Assembly: GCA_902803805.1 (NCBI GenBank)
Contig: CADCRH010000040.1
Location: 1-36,067, forward strand
Length of the DNA: 36,067 nt
Direction: 5' to 3'
Source of the DNA: an uncultured Ruminococcus sp.
GTDB taxonomy: Bacteria; Bacillota; Clostridia; Oscillospirales; Acutalibacteraceae
A program made the translations under genes and the position numbers. Below the pieces are notes generated by a model. It was not told where the DNA came from. It did no database searches and saw only the letters and a program-made list of their open reading frames with translations. Positions 6,788 to 14,871 of this stretch are shown in pieces (position 1 is the stretch's first letter; the number at the start of each line of letters is the position of its first letter).

Positions 6788-7672
6788 ATGGTAAATACGG
6801 TATTTGAAAAGAAAAAATTGGTAAAATATTTGATCTGGACATTTGCGGTGTCGTGGGGAATGCAGATCGCTGCCTGCCTGTTCGCTGATAATCTACTATT
6901 ATATCAGGCACTCCTTTTGCTTGCGATGTTTACCCCTATGCTTGGTGCGTGGCTTTCGGGCGCGGCTTTTAAGGGAATGGGTTGGAAACCGCATTTCAAA
7001 GGAAAAGTAAAGTGGATTTTATTGGCGTGGCTGATACCCCTTGTATCTGCACTGGCAGGTGCGGCACTGTATTTTTTGATTTTTCCCAACGCGCTTACGG
7101 TATCAAGTGACTATCTTTCTATGCAGAGCGGTCAGGATATTGCAAAGCTGCTGCAACAACAGGGTGTTGACTATCAAACCTATATCGTATCTCAGGTGAT
7201 CGCGGCGGCAACTTATGCACCGATAATGAATATGTTGGCAGCGCTCGGAGAGGAAACGGGCTGGCGGGGTTTTATGTATCCTCAGCTGAAATCCGCTCTC
7301 GGACGGAAAAAAGGTCTTGTGCTGGGCGGTATTTTGTGGGGAGCGTGGCATTTCCCGATCATTATTTTTGCAGGATATGAATACGGTAAAAATTATGTCG
7401 GTTTTCCGGTCGTCGGTATGCTAGTATTCTGCTTTATTACCGTAATGATGGGAATTGTGTTTGATTGGCTTTACGAAAAGGCGGAAAGTATCTGGATCCC
7501 GTCACTCGTCCACGGTGCAGTCAATGCTTGTTCCGGTCTTGCCTTATTGGTACTGAATGTCAGATATGCCGATCAACTGATACTCGGCCCTGTGTCCAAC
7601 GGATTGATCTCCGGTTTGCCGATAACAGTGATAGCAGTTACCATATTGATCAAATCAAAGGAGCGAACATAA
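6788..7672 (+). CDS. CPBP-family intramembrane metalloprotease
   Basis: This 294-aa protein is a polytopic membrane protein with the CPBP (CAAX protease and bacteriocin-processing) motifs in order: EETGWRG with Glu155, Glu156 and Arg160, GAWHFP with His188, and SLVHGAVN with His242 and Asn246. These form the Glu/His active site of the family. ATG 6788 was preferred to GTG 6779 because AGAGGTG lies 6 nt upstream. It is first in an operon with an ArsR/SdpR regulator (1-bp gap) and an SdpI protein. CPBP proteins in such settings are often linked to bacteriocin maturation or self-immunity, so a role in tolerance to a membrane-active peptide is a reasonable inference. Confidence 0.9.
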   Translation: MVNTVFEKKKLVKYLIWTFAVSWGMQIAACLFADNLLLYQALLLLAMFTPMLGAWLSGAAFKGMGWKPHFKGKVKWILLAWLIPLVSALAGAALYFLIFPNALTVSSDYLSMQSGQDIAKLLQQQGVDYQTYIVSQVIAAATYAPIMNMLAALGEETGWRGFMYPQLKSALGRKKGLVLGGILWGAWHFPIIIFAGYEYGKNYVGFPVVGMLVFCFITVMMGIVFDWLYEKAESIWIPSLVHGAVNACSGLALLVLNVRYADQLILGPVSNGLISGLPITVIAVTILIKSKERT

Positions 7673-7673
7673 A

Positions 7674-8021
7674 ATGGGATTTGCAGAAACGTTCAAGGCT
7701 TTGTCCGACCCCGTAAGACGTGAAATTCTGACGATTCTGAAAGACGGCAGAATGTCGGCAGGGGAGATAGGCTCACATTTTGATATGACGGGAGCAACGA
7801 TTTCCTATCACCTGAATATTCTGAAAAAAGCAGAGCTGATATGCGAAACCAGAGAAAAGAATTTTATTTATTATGACCTGAATACATCGGTTTTAGAGGA
7901 AGTTATGCTTTGGCTTTCCGATTTGAGAGGAGTGGGCAGCGATGAAACATCGAAAACCGGTCATCATTACGGCAGTGGTGTGTCTGCTTCCGATCATAAC
8001 GGGACTTCTTCTTTGGAATGA
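7674..8021 (+). CDS. ArsR-family transcriptional regulator, SdpR-like autorepressor
   Basis: A winged-helix ArsR protein of 115 aa. FKALSDPVRREIL and the recognition-helix region MTGATISYHLNILKKAELI are typical of SdpR, the B. subtilis autorepressor of sdpRI. The conserved domain ends near residue 87 (MLWLSDLRG). The last 25 or so residues are Ser/Thr/Gly/His-rich and lie in the 80-bp overlap with the next gene, in another frame. They are probably a by-product of that overlap. No metal-binding cysteine motif is present, which argues against a metal sensor. Its likely target is the pair of CTATTTAG dyads flanking the operon promoter. Confidence 0.9.
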   Translation: MGFAETFKALSDPVRREILTILKDGRMSAGEIGSHFDMTGATISYHLNILKKAELICETREKNFIYYDLNTSVLEEVMLWLSDLRGVGSDETSKTGHHYGSGVSASDHNGTSSLE

Positions 8022-8574
8022 CCTGCCCGGACAGATACCTGCCCATTTTGATTTTAACGGCAATGTTGACAGTTACAGCGAAAAAGCCGAAATTGTATTT
8101 TTTCTTCCGCTTTTGCTTTTGGCAGAACATATGATGATGGTTGTCCTTGCGTGTTTACAAAAATCAGAGGGAAAGATTTGGAGGCTTTTGCTTTGGCTGA
8201 TTCCGACGATCAGCGTATGTACAAGCGCTGTGATATACGCAAATGCTCTGGGATATCCGGTCAATATTGTACTTTTCGTAGAAGTGCTTTTCGGGAGCCT
8301 GATTATTATGACAGGAAATTATTTCCCGAAATGCCACCAAAATTATATCATAGGAATACGAACGCCCTGGACATTGAAAGATGAGGAAAACTGGCACAGC
8401 ACCCACAGAATAGCGGGAAAAATGTGGGTGATGGGCGGTATCATTATATTGATCGCTGCATTGGCACTGCCGTCAGATCTTTGGGCGCTGCTGCTCGATA
8501 TGGCGATTCTTTTTGTCTTTCCTGTCATTTATTCTTTCTCGTTCCATCTCAAAAAGAAATATCAACATCTTTAA
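7942..8574 (+). CDS. SdpI family membrane protein (DUF1648 plus SdpI domain)
   Basis: This 210-aa protein has about six hydrophobic segments. The N-terminus (residues 14-60) carries the DUF1648 pattern LPGQIPAHFDFNGNVD. The C-terminal part has GIRTPWTLKDEENWHSTHR, the hallmark of SdpI. In B. subtilis SdpI gives immunity to the toxin SdpC and, when bound to toxin, holds SdpR at the membrane. No SdpC-like toxin gene is in the window, so this may be a general immunity or signalling copy. The start at 7942 has GAGGAG 10 nt upstream, inside the regulator gene. Confidence 0.9.
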   Translation: MKHRKPVIITAVVCLLPIITGLLLWNDLPGQIPAHFDFNGNVDSYSEKAEIVFFLPLLLLAEHMMMVVLACLQKSEGKIWRLLLWLIPTISVCTSAVIYANALGYPVNIVLFVEVLFGSLIIMTGNYFPKCHQNYIIGIRTPWTLKDEENWHSTHRIAGKMWVMGGIIILIAALALPSDLWALLLDMAILFVFPVIYSFSFHLKKKYQHL

Positions 8575-8576
8575 CA

Positions 8577-8616
8577 ACAACAAACGGGACAGTTCGGAAA
8601 CTGCCCCGTTTGTTGT
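8577..8616. terminator. Terminator hairpin between convergent genes
   Basis: ACAACAAACGGG and CCCGTTTGTTGT make a 12-bp outer stem, continuing past one mismatch to CAGTT/AACTG around a 3-nt loop. No long T run follows on either strand, so efficiency is uncertain. Confidence 0.65.
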
Positions 8617-8631
8617 ATGGTTAAATATTCA

Positions 8632-9189
8632 TCATTTAAGAATTGCGCTGACCTTTGCGTCATATTCTTCTTTGGTGATGATCTGCATTTTGTACTGTAA
8701 TTCTAGCTTGCGGAGTGCATCGAAATTGTCAAGCTTCTTTTTGGCGGTTTCGAGCTTTTCTGTGTATTCTTCCACCGTGATGATGTCGATGGTGAGCGCC
8801 GTTTCAAGCTTTTCTTTTTCTCTGTCAAACTCATCCTGCGCTTTCTGTCTTGCGCGTTCCAGTTCATTGTCCTTGATTTCCTGCTGTTTCTGCTGGATCT
8901 TTTCTTCAAGCTCCGCCACCAACTCCAGTTCGGGTGTCATCTTTTCGATAATATCCTCAACGGTAAATGTTCCTGTAGAGTTGTCGTTGACATACGCAAC
9001 ATACTTTTTGCCGATCTCGGTGTAGTAGGTGTCCAGTTTTTTTGTGACATTGCTGAGCTGAATTTTAAGACCTGCCAGCTCTCTTTGTTCGGGAGAGGCA
9101 TTCAGCTTATAGCTGACGGTTTTTGCCGAATTAACGACATTTTCACCCACACTTTGTGCGATTTGTGATGCTTTGTTAAATAAATCCAT
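8632..9189 (-). CDS. Coiled-coil protein with SHOCT-like C-terminal motifs
   Basis: No named family is certain for this 185-aa cytoplasmic protein. Residues 1-30 (DLFNKASQIAQSVGENVV) look amphipathic. Residues 35-75 and 85-160 are rich in Glu, Lys and Gln with heptad-like spacing, so a long coiled coil is likely. Near the end two similar short motifs appear, ITVEEYTEKLETAKK and ITKEEYDAKVSAIL, which resemble the SHOCT (short C-terminal domain) oligomerisation helix. N-terminal SVGENVVNSAKTVSYKL is reminiscent of small zinc-ribbon or coiled-coil stress proteins, but no cysteine pairs are present. It is a single gene with a GAAAGGAA SD and a 5' leader of about 140 nt. Confidence 0.75.
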   Translation of the reverse strand: MDLFNKASQIAQSVGENVVNSAKTVSYKLNASPEQRELAGLKIQLSNVTKKLDTYYTEIGKKYVAYVNDNSTGTFTVEDIIEKMTPELELVAELEEKIQQKQQEIKDNELERARQKAQDEFDREKEKLETALTIDIITVEEYTEKLETAKKKLDNFDALRKLELQYKMQIITKEEYDAKVSAILK

Positions 9190-9339
9190 AGTTGTTTTCC
9201 TTTCTGCGGAATTTCTCCGCCAACATTTTTCAATATTTGGTCTTTTTGCCGCTCTCCGAAATCAAAAGCCCTTTACGGCATTTTATATGTGCAGTATTCC
9301 GCCGCCCGTATGGCAGACTGTACATCTAAATTGTAATTC

Positions 9340-9345
9340 ATTATA
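9340..9345 (-). promoter_or_regulatory. Probable -10 box for the coiled-coil protein gene
   Basis: TATAAT on the minus strand with only weak -35 options (TTAACA is 20 nt upstream). The leader 9190-9339 contains a small hairpin, GCGGA...TCCGC, just before the SD, and otherwise nothing recognised. Confidence 0.4.
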
Positions 9346-9396
9346 GATGATTCGACAAATGAATGTGTTAAGAAATTATTAATTTTGAAAATACCA

Positions 9397-12033
9397 TCAA
9401 ATATTTTTCTCTTTATTGGCCGCTTTCTCGATTTCAACCACAAGAAGCGGAACAAGTGACAGAACGGTTACGATTCCCCATTGAGCAGTTGTCAGAGGAA
9501 CGGTTTTGAATACCTGTGAAAGAAGCGGTATGGAGATGACGGAAATTTGCATCAATAATCCGACCATAAATGCAAGCACCAACTTTGGATTGCCCAAAAA
9601 GCCTGTTTTAAACAGGGAATGGTCGCTGCGGAGATTGAATGAGTGTACCAACTGACTGATACTCAGAACGGCAAAGGTCATTGTCCTTCCCGTGATCGGC
9701 TCGCCGCCGCTGTCAAAAAATATCCGTCCTATCGTATAGGCAAGAAACGAAAGCGCGCCGATAAAGCAGCCCTCAATGATGATATTTTTGGCGGCTTTTC
9801 CGTGGAATATGCTGTGCCCCGTGTCCGAGGGCTGTTTTTCCATTATTTCGGGGTCGGACGGCTCCACGCCAAGCGCAAGCGCAGGGAGCGAGTCGGTGAC
9901 AAGATTGACCCACAAAAGCTGGAGCGCAAGAAGCGGAGAAGGCAGCTTCATCAAAAACGCACAAAGCACGGTCAGAATTTCACCGATATTGCTTGACAGC
10001 AGAAAGTGGATCGTGCGGCGAATGTTGTCGAAGATACCGCGCCCCTGCTCAACGGCTTCGACAATGGTGGAAAAGTTGTCATCGGTCAGTATCATATCGG
10101 CGGCATTTTTGGCAACGTCCGTACCGCTGATTCCCATTGCACAGCCGATGTCGGCACAGCGCAGCGCAGGAGCGTCATTCACACCATCGCCCGTCATTGC
10201 AACGACAGCACCTCTTGACTGGAACGCTTTGACGATACGCATTTTGTGTTCAGGAGAAACACGGGCAAAAACAGAGTAAGAATAAATATTCCGTTCCAAC
10301 TCGGAATCACTGATTTTGTCAAGTTCCGCACCCGTAACGGCTTTGTCGCCGCTTTGGTAGATACCCAGTTCCGAGGCGACCGCCTGAGCTGTGATAATAT
10401 GGTCGCCCGTGATCATTACAGTTTTAATGCCAGCCTTTTTACAGCGTGATACAGCACTTTTCGCCTGTGGCCGCGGAGGGTCAACCATTCCGATCAGACC
10501 GCAGAATGTCAGACCGCTTTCCGCTTCCGCAATGTTTTTCGGGGGGCTCGGACAGTCTTTATAGGCAACGGCAATGACACGCATCGCCTTTTGTGCGAGT
10601 GTATTGTTAATGGTGGTGATTTTTGATTTCGTGCCGCTGATCGGAACAGCGCCCGAACCTGTATTTGACATTGTGCAGAGGGAAAGAAGAATATCACAGG
10701 CACCTTTGGTGATGACACGGAAACCGCCTGTCGGCAGTTTGTGAACGGTAGTCATCAGCTTTCGTTTGGAATCGAACGGGAATTCATTAATGCGGATAAA
10801 TTCACGGTCAAGGTCGGATTTCATACGGTTGACTTTTGCCGCTGCCGTAACAATGGCGGCTTCTGTCGGGTCGCCGTCGGCTTTCGGCTCTCCCTTGATG
10901 CTGGTCAAAGTGCTGTTGCAGCAAAGAGCGGCATTGGTGAGAATCAAGGTTCCCTGCGGAGAGTGTGAGCTGATCGTTCCGCTTGCTGTTGACAGATTCG
11001 TGACGGTCATTTTGTTTTGGGTCAGTGTTCCCGTTTTGTCCGAGCATATAACGCTTGCGCTGCCGAGCGTTTCAACGGCGGGAAGTCGGCGGACGATCGC
11101 ACGGTGCAGCGCCATTTTGCGGACGCCGAGCGCCAGAACGATGGTAACGACCGCAGGCAGACCTTCGGGAATGGCAGCAACGGCAAGACTAATGGAGATC
11201 ATAAACATTTCAAGTGTCGGGATCTTCTGCAAAAGACCGAGAATAAAAATGACAATACAGATCAGGACAGCGCCGATTCCCAATATTTTCCCCGTTTTGG
11301 CAAGACTTTTTTGGAGCGGCGTCTGAGGGCTTTCCTCACTGTCGATCATTGAAGCGATCTTGCCCACCTGTGTGTTCATACCGGTGGCGGTGACAATGGC
11401 TTTGGCGTGACCGGCGGTGATATAGGTAGAGGAATAAAGCATATTTGACCTGTCGGCGGGCTGTGTTTTTGAGGGAAGAACCGTATCGTGCCGTTTGTCA
11501 CTCGGAACGGATTCGCCCGTGAGTGCGGATTCTTCCGCTTTGAGCGACATACTGTCACACAAACGGGCGTCCGCACAAACCATATCTCCCGATTCCACAC
11601 AGATAATATCTCCCGGAACAATTTCGGAGGACAGCAGTTTGACGATCTTGCCGTTTCGTACTGCCCGTGAATGCGGCGCGGAAAGTTTTTTCAGGGAATC
11701 AATCGCGTGTTCCGCACGACATTCCTGAACCGTTCCGATCACGGCATTTAAAATCACGATCAGAAGAATCATAATCGGGTCGATAAAATCCCCGTCACCG
11801 CTGACAAAAGCCGTCGCAAACGATACGGCTGCCGCTGCCAGAAGGATCAGCACCATAAAATCTTTGAACTGTGACAAAAATTTGGAAACGACTCCCTGAC
11901 GCTTTTTTTGAGTGAGGACATTTTCGCCATATTGTTTTTTTCGGTTCAGCGCTTCCGCACTTGAAAGACCTTTATTGATATCCGTTTTCAGTTCATTGGC
12001 AGCTTTTTCATAGGATATACTGTACCATTCCAT
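9397..12033 (-). CDS. Calcium-transporting P-type ATPase (SERCA/PMCA-like, P2 class)
   Basis: A full-length (878-aa) ion pump that uses ATP to export cations, most likely Ca2+. Motifs run in the standard order: N-terminal cation ATPase domain, TGES (172-175) in the actuator domain, PEGLPA (289-294) in M4, the phosphorylated Asp332 in DKTGTLT, and TGDGVND (614-620). The SERCA calcium ligands appear conserved: Glu290 in M4, Asn682 and Glu685 in M5 (SSNIGEI), and Asn710, Thr713 and Asp714 in M6 (NLVTD). This supports Ca2+ rather than heavy-metal transport, and there is no N-terminal metal-binding domain. SD is GGGAGAG on the minus strand. It is transcribed alone, divergent from the YtaF-like gene. 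Confidence 0.93.
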   Translation of the reverse strand: MEWYSISYEKAANELKTDINKGLSSAEALNRKKQYGENVLTQKKRQGVVSKFLSQFKDFMVLILLAAAAVSFATAFVSGDGDFIDPIMILLIVILNAVIGTVQECRAEHAIDSLKKLSAPHSRAVRNGKIVKLLSSEIVPGDIICVESGDMVCADARLCDSMSLKAEESALTGESVPSDKRHDTVLPSKTQPADRSNMLYSSTYITAGHAKAIVTATGMNTQVGKIASMIDSEESPQTPLQKSLAKTGKILGIGAVLICIVIFILGLLQKIPTLEMFMISISLAVAAIPEGLPAVVTIVLALGVRKMALHRAIVRRLPAVETLGSASVICSDKTGTLTQNKMTVTNLSTASGTISSHSPQGTLILTNAALCCNSTLTSIKGEPKADGDPTEAAIVTAAAKVNRMKSDLDREFIRINEFPFDSKRKLMTTVHKLPTGGFRVITKGACDILLSLCTMSNTGSGAVPISGTKSKITTINNTLAQKAMRVIAVAYKDCPSPPKNIAEAESGLTFCGLIGMVDPPRPQAKSAVSRCKKAGIKTVMITGDHIITAQAVASELGIYQSGDKAVTGAELDKISDSELERNIYSYSVFARVSPEHKMRIVKAFQSRGAVVAMTGDGVNDAPALRCADIGCAMGISGTDVAKNAADMILTDDNFSTIVEAVEQGRGIFDNIRRTIHFLLSSNIGEILTVLCAFLMKLPSPLLALQLLWVNLVTDSLPALALGVEPSDPEIMEKQPSDTGHSIFHGKAAKNIIIEGCFIGALSFLAYTIGRIFFDSGGEPITGRTMTFAVLSISQLVHSFNLRSDHSLFKTGFLGNPKLVLAFMVGLLMQISVISIPLLSQVFKTVPLTTAQWGIVTVLSLVPLLVVEIEKAANKEKNI

Positions 12034-12095
12034 AGCTTCACTCTCCCAAACTTTTTCTTTACAATATATACAGTGTTTGCCGCCGAATTATACTT

Positions 12096-12146
12096 AGAGC
12101 CTGTTTAAAATCTTAGCACCGCACGGACAGATATTAAACAGGCTCT
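12096..12146. repeat. 13-bp perfect inverted repeat in the divergent intergenic region
   Basis: AGAGCCTGTTTAA (12096-12108) and TTAAACAGGCTCT (12134-12146) bracket 25 nt. It lies between two divergent genes, so a terminator role for either is excluded. The GAGCCTGTTTAA end resembles terminal inverted repeats seen on many insertion elements, so a minimal mobile-element relic is possible. A hairpin in the ATPase leader is excluded if that promoter is the TATAAT at 12084-12089. Confidence 0.6.
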
Positions 12147-12157
12147 TACATTCCGAA

Positions 12158-12186
12158 TTAACACCGCATTGGAAATGTCATATTAT
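12158..12186 (+). promoter_or_regulatory. Promoter of the YtaF-like gene
   Basis: TTAACA (12158-12163), a 17-nt spacer and TATTAT (12181-12186). The -10 box overlaps the in-frame ATG at 12185, so that ATG cannot be the start codon and the GTG at 12218 must be used. Confidence 0.75.
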
Positions 12187-12217
12187 GGTAGGGAATAACT
12201 GTTTTTGGGGTGAGGTT

Positions 12218-12838
12218 GTGAGCCTATCGGAAATTTTGCTGCTTTCGGCGGCTTTGAGTATAGATGCGCTGAGTATCGGAGCTTCGTGCGGACTGGCAGG
12301 CATTCGGACACCGCTGAAAGCAAAGCTGGTGATAATGGCGGTTTCGGTGATGGTGACAGGCTGTGCCGTTTTGTGCGGTGTAATGATCGGTGATTTACTG
12401 CCCACAATGGTCGGAAAAATACTCGGAGCAGCACTACTTGCCGTTGTGGGTATCTATGTGATCGTTGGCGCATTTTCAAACAACAAAAAGAACTGTCGGA
12501 AAAAGAAAAGAAATCCATTCGGAATATCCGCCGGAATTCTGGGGAATCCTACAGAGTGCGATAGGGATGAGTCTGCCAGTATTGATACAGCGGAGGCGGT
12601 CTTTATCGGTCTTGCGCTGTCGGCGGATTCATTCGCAGCAGGAATCGGCGCAGGCGTGGGAGGCGGTTCGGTGATTTTGGTACCGATCATATGCGGCGTG
12701 TTCCAGATGGTATTTTTGTGCTGCGGAGAACAGGCGGCAAAAAAACTGCGGAAGGCGGCACTTTTCAAAGAAAAATATTTCGGGGCGGTTTCGGGCAGCA
12801 TAATGATCGCAACAGCTTTGTGCAGGCTGATTTTTTGA
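12218..12838 (+). CDS. ytaF: YtaF/MntP-family membrane protein (DUF204)
   Basis: A 206-aa protein with six predicted membrane segments in two homologous halves. Each half opens with a similar helix: LSAALSIDALSIGASCGLAG and LALSADSFAAGIGAGVGG. The cytoplasmic loop contains NPTECDRDESASIDTAEAVFIG, the acidic D-D-S-I-EA pattern seen in YtaF of sporulating Firmicutes. This is why YtaF is preferred over the shorter manganese exporter MntP, though both belong to one superfamily. Known MntP proteins export Mn2+; YtaF is linked to sporulation but its substrate is not known. The GTG start gives an N-terminus like that of relatives and has GGGGTGAGG upstream. Confidence 0.8.
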   Translation: MSLSEILLLSAALSIDALSIGASCGLAGIRTPLKAKLVIMAVSVMVTGCAVLCGVMIGDLLPTMVGKILGAALLAVVGIYVIVGAFSNNKKNCRKKKRNPFGISAGILGNPTECDRDESASIDTAEAVFIGLALSADSFAAGIGAGVGGGSVILVPIICGVFQMVFLCCGEQAAKKLRKAALFKEKYFGAVSGSIMIATALCRLIF

Positions 12839-13010
12839 AAATATACAAAATGTAAAATCACGGTATGGCAAAAAGAATATAAAAAGAAATATTTTGACAA
12901 GAAAAAATGATATGGTGCACAAAATATGCGGTGAAATGTTATACAAACAGCACGAAAAAAACGTTTGGTTATACTTTGTGTATTTTGACATAAAAAATTT
13001 TTTGCAGAGC

Positions 13011-13037
13011 GATAAACGGATCATTTTACCGTTTATC
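13011..13037. repeat. Inverted repeat in the control region upstream of the maltodextrin operon
   Basis: GATAAACGG (13011-13019) and CCGTTTATC (13029-13037). A further GATAAACG copy lies at 13152-13159, inside CGTTTTGTGATAAACG (13144-13159). No T run follows on the plus strand, so it is more likely an operator or a minus-strand hairpin than a terminator. The rest of 12839-13242 is AT-rich with no ORF. Confidence 0.5.
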
Positions 13038-13242
13038 AGGGCGAAAATTTACAGCTTAGTGATCATTTGATGATTTTGTTAAAAATTTTCATAGTCAAAA
13101 TGCACAAAGGGAATAGCGACAACTTATACAAAAAAATTAATATCGTTTTGTGATAAACGTAAAAAAATCAATATTATGACGTTAAATTATACAAATGATA
13201 TAACCATTTTTTATTGATATGAATAAAAATAACAATGAGCTG

Positions 13243-13271
13243 TTGAAATCAAACAATCTGTATGCTATTAT
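13243..13271 (+). promoter_or_regulatory. Promoter of the maltodextrin/amylase operon
   Basis: TTGAAA (13243-13248), a 17-nt spacer and TATTAT (13266-13271). Transcription would start near 13278, giving a leader of about 120 nt before the ATG at 13400. Confidence 0.7.
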
Positions 13272-13295
13272 TAATATAGCGGCAGAAGAATGCCT

Positions 13296-13319
13296 AATTT
13301 TTGTGTGTCGACAAAAATT
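13296..13319 (+). promoter_or_regulatory. Hairpin in the 5' leader of the maltodextrin operon
   Basis: AATTTTTGT (13296-13304) and ACAAAAATT (13311-13319) pair perfectly around GTGTCG. It sits about 20 nt from the predicted 5' end and could protect the mRNA or bind a regulator as DNA. Confidence 0.45.
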
Positions 13320-13399
13320 TGCAGTCACATTCCGATGCCTTGTGGCACAGACGTGCAGTTGAAAAACGAAAAATTTTAATGAAAGAGGGATCTTTAACT

Positions 13400-14812
13400 A
13401 TGGCAAGTAATTCTAAAAAGGCGGTTGCTCTCGTACTTACTGCTATGATGGCGGCTACCTCGCTTGTTGGCTGTAATTCGGGCAGCGGTTCTTCGGGCGG
13501 TTCGACAACCACAACTTCAACAGCAGCTTCGACTGCTTCGGGTGATGCTTCGGGAGATACTTCCGCAGAGGAATCTGTTGTTGACCTTGAAAGTGATGAA
13601 ACAATTAAGCTGATCAAGGATAAAATTGCCGCTGAAGCAGAAAAAACAGACGGCAAGATCACAATGAAGGTATGGTGTTCGAGCGGCGACCTTAAATTCG
13701 AGAAAACGCTGATTAAGGAATTTGAGGATAAGTATGCCGACAGCAGATACACATTCTCCATTAAGCCCAACGGCGCTATCGGTGAGGACGCAGCAGGCGG
13801 AAAGATTATCGAATCACCGAAAGACGGTGCAGACGTATTTAATTTTGCTGATGACCAGCTTTCACAGCTTGTTGAAGCCGAAGCAATCGCAAAGGTTTCC
13901 AACGTATTCAACGGCAATGTTAAGAAGAACAACACAGACGATGCAGTGGCTGTTTGCTCAAGCGGCGGCACACCGTATGCATTCCCGAAAACATCTGATA
14001 ACGGTTACTTCCTCTATTATGACAAGAGAGTTCTCAGTGAAGACGATGTTAAGGATTTCGACACAATGATCGCAAAGGCAAAGGCTGCCAACAAGAGCGT
14101 ATTCTTTGATATTGCCAACGGTTGGTACAGCACAAGCTTCTTCTTTACCGCAGGCTGTACGATCGAGTATAAGGACGGTAAGCAGACAGCGACCTACAAC
14201 ACACCCGAAGGTCTGAGCGCTGCAAAGGCGATGTGCCATATTGCAGAAAACGTAGATAACGGCTTTATCGGTGCAGCAGGTTCATCGGGTGATAACTCAA
14301 CAGTTCAGCAGGGCTTCAAGGAAGGCAAATTTGCTGCTGCGATTATCGGTACCTGGTGCGGACGTGACATTAAAGACGCACTTGGCGAGCAGAACGTAGG
14401 CGCAGCAAAGCTTCCGACTGTTCTGATGGACGGCGAGCAGAAACAGCTTCATTCCTTCGGCGGTTACAAAGTTGTTGGTGTCAATGCATTTACAAAATAT
14501 CCGACAACCGCACAGGCTCTTGCTTATTACCTCACAAGCGAGCAGTCACAGATCAAGCGTTATAATGAAAGAGGTCTTATTCCGACCAACAAGAATGCAC
14601 TGGAAGATGAAACCATCAAGGCAGATCCCGCTCAGCAGGCTATTGCCGCTCAGCGTGAGTTTGCACATCCGCAGGGCAGCAGCGTAGGCGGTAAGTACTG
14701 GGCTTCCAACATCGCAGGTCTTGGCAGCGAAATTCTTAACGCAAAGGGTAAACTTACGGACGCAGAGCTGAACAAGAAGCTCAGTGACCTCGTTACTCAG
14801 TTCAAGGGCTAA
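13400..14812 (+). CDS. Extracellular solute-binding lipoprotein, family 1 (maltodextrin-type)
   Basis: The 470-aa substrate-binding component of a carbohydrate ABC importer. It has a lipoprotein signal peptide ending LVGC, so Cys25 would be lipidated. A Ser/Gly/Thr linker (about 26-55) tethers the binding domain to the membrane. The mature part has family-1 features such as ITMKVWCSSG near its start and hinge-like segments. Specificity for maltodextrins is inferred from the MalF/MalG-like permeases and the amylase downstream. ATG 13400 was chosen over the upstream in-frame starts (13301, 13379) because the signal peptide begins there and GAGGGA lies upstream, although at a longish spacing. 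Confidence 0.9.
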   Translation: MASNSKKAVALVLTAMMAATSLVGCNSGSGSSGGSTTTTSTAASTASGDASGDTSAEESVVDLESDETIKLIKDKIAAEAEKTDGKITMKVWCSSGDLKFEKTLIKEFEDKYADSRYTFSIKPNGAIGEDAAGGKIIESPKDGADVFNFADDQLSQLVEAEAIAKVSNVFNGNVKKNNTDDAVAVCSSGGTPYAFPKTSDNGYFLYYDKRVLSEDDVKDFDTMIAKAKAANKSVFFDIANGWYSTSFFFTAGCTIEYKDGKQTATYNTPEGLSAAKAMCHIAENVDNGFIGAAGSSGDNSTVQQGFKEGKFAAAIIGTWCGRDIKDALGEQNVGAAKLPTVLMDGEQKQLHSFGGYKVVGVNAFTKYPTTAQALAYYLTSEQSQIKRYNERGLIPTNKNALEDETIKADPAQQAIAAQREFAHPQGSSVGGKYWASNIAGLGSEILNAKGKLTDAELNKKLSDLVTQFKG

Positions 14813-14871
14813 TTTATTACCCTGTTTTATTAAATTGATTAATTATTCTTGCTGATTTATCAATATTTACA

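Noticed and set aside
8513..9025. 170-codon plus-strand frame
   Set aside because: It is a Ser-rich antisense shadow of the coiled-coil gene on the minus strand, without an SD.
10766..11326. 186-codon plus-strand frame inside the P-type ATPase gene
   Set aside because: Antisense to conserved P-type ATPase motifs; no family features and no SD.
12185..12217. ATG at 12185 as the start of the YtaF-like gene
   Set aside because: It overlaps the -10 box of the gene's own promoter, so it would not be in the mRNA; the GTG at 12218 has a proper SD.
12034..12217. Manganese (yybP-ykoY) riboswitch upstream of the YtaF-like gene or the ATPase gene
   Set aside because: The conserved riboswitch core could not be found, and the mapped promoter leaves only about 25 nt of leader for the YtaF-like gene.
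13294..13971. 225-codon minus-strand frame
   Set aside because: Antisense to the binding-protein gene and its leader. The Ser/Ala/Glu-rich product comes from the Ser/Thr linker codons read backwards.
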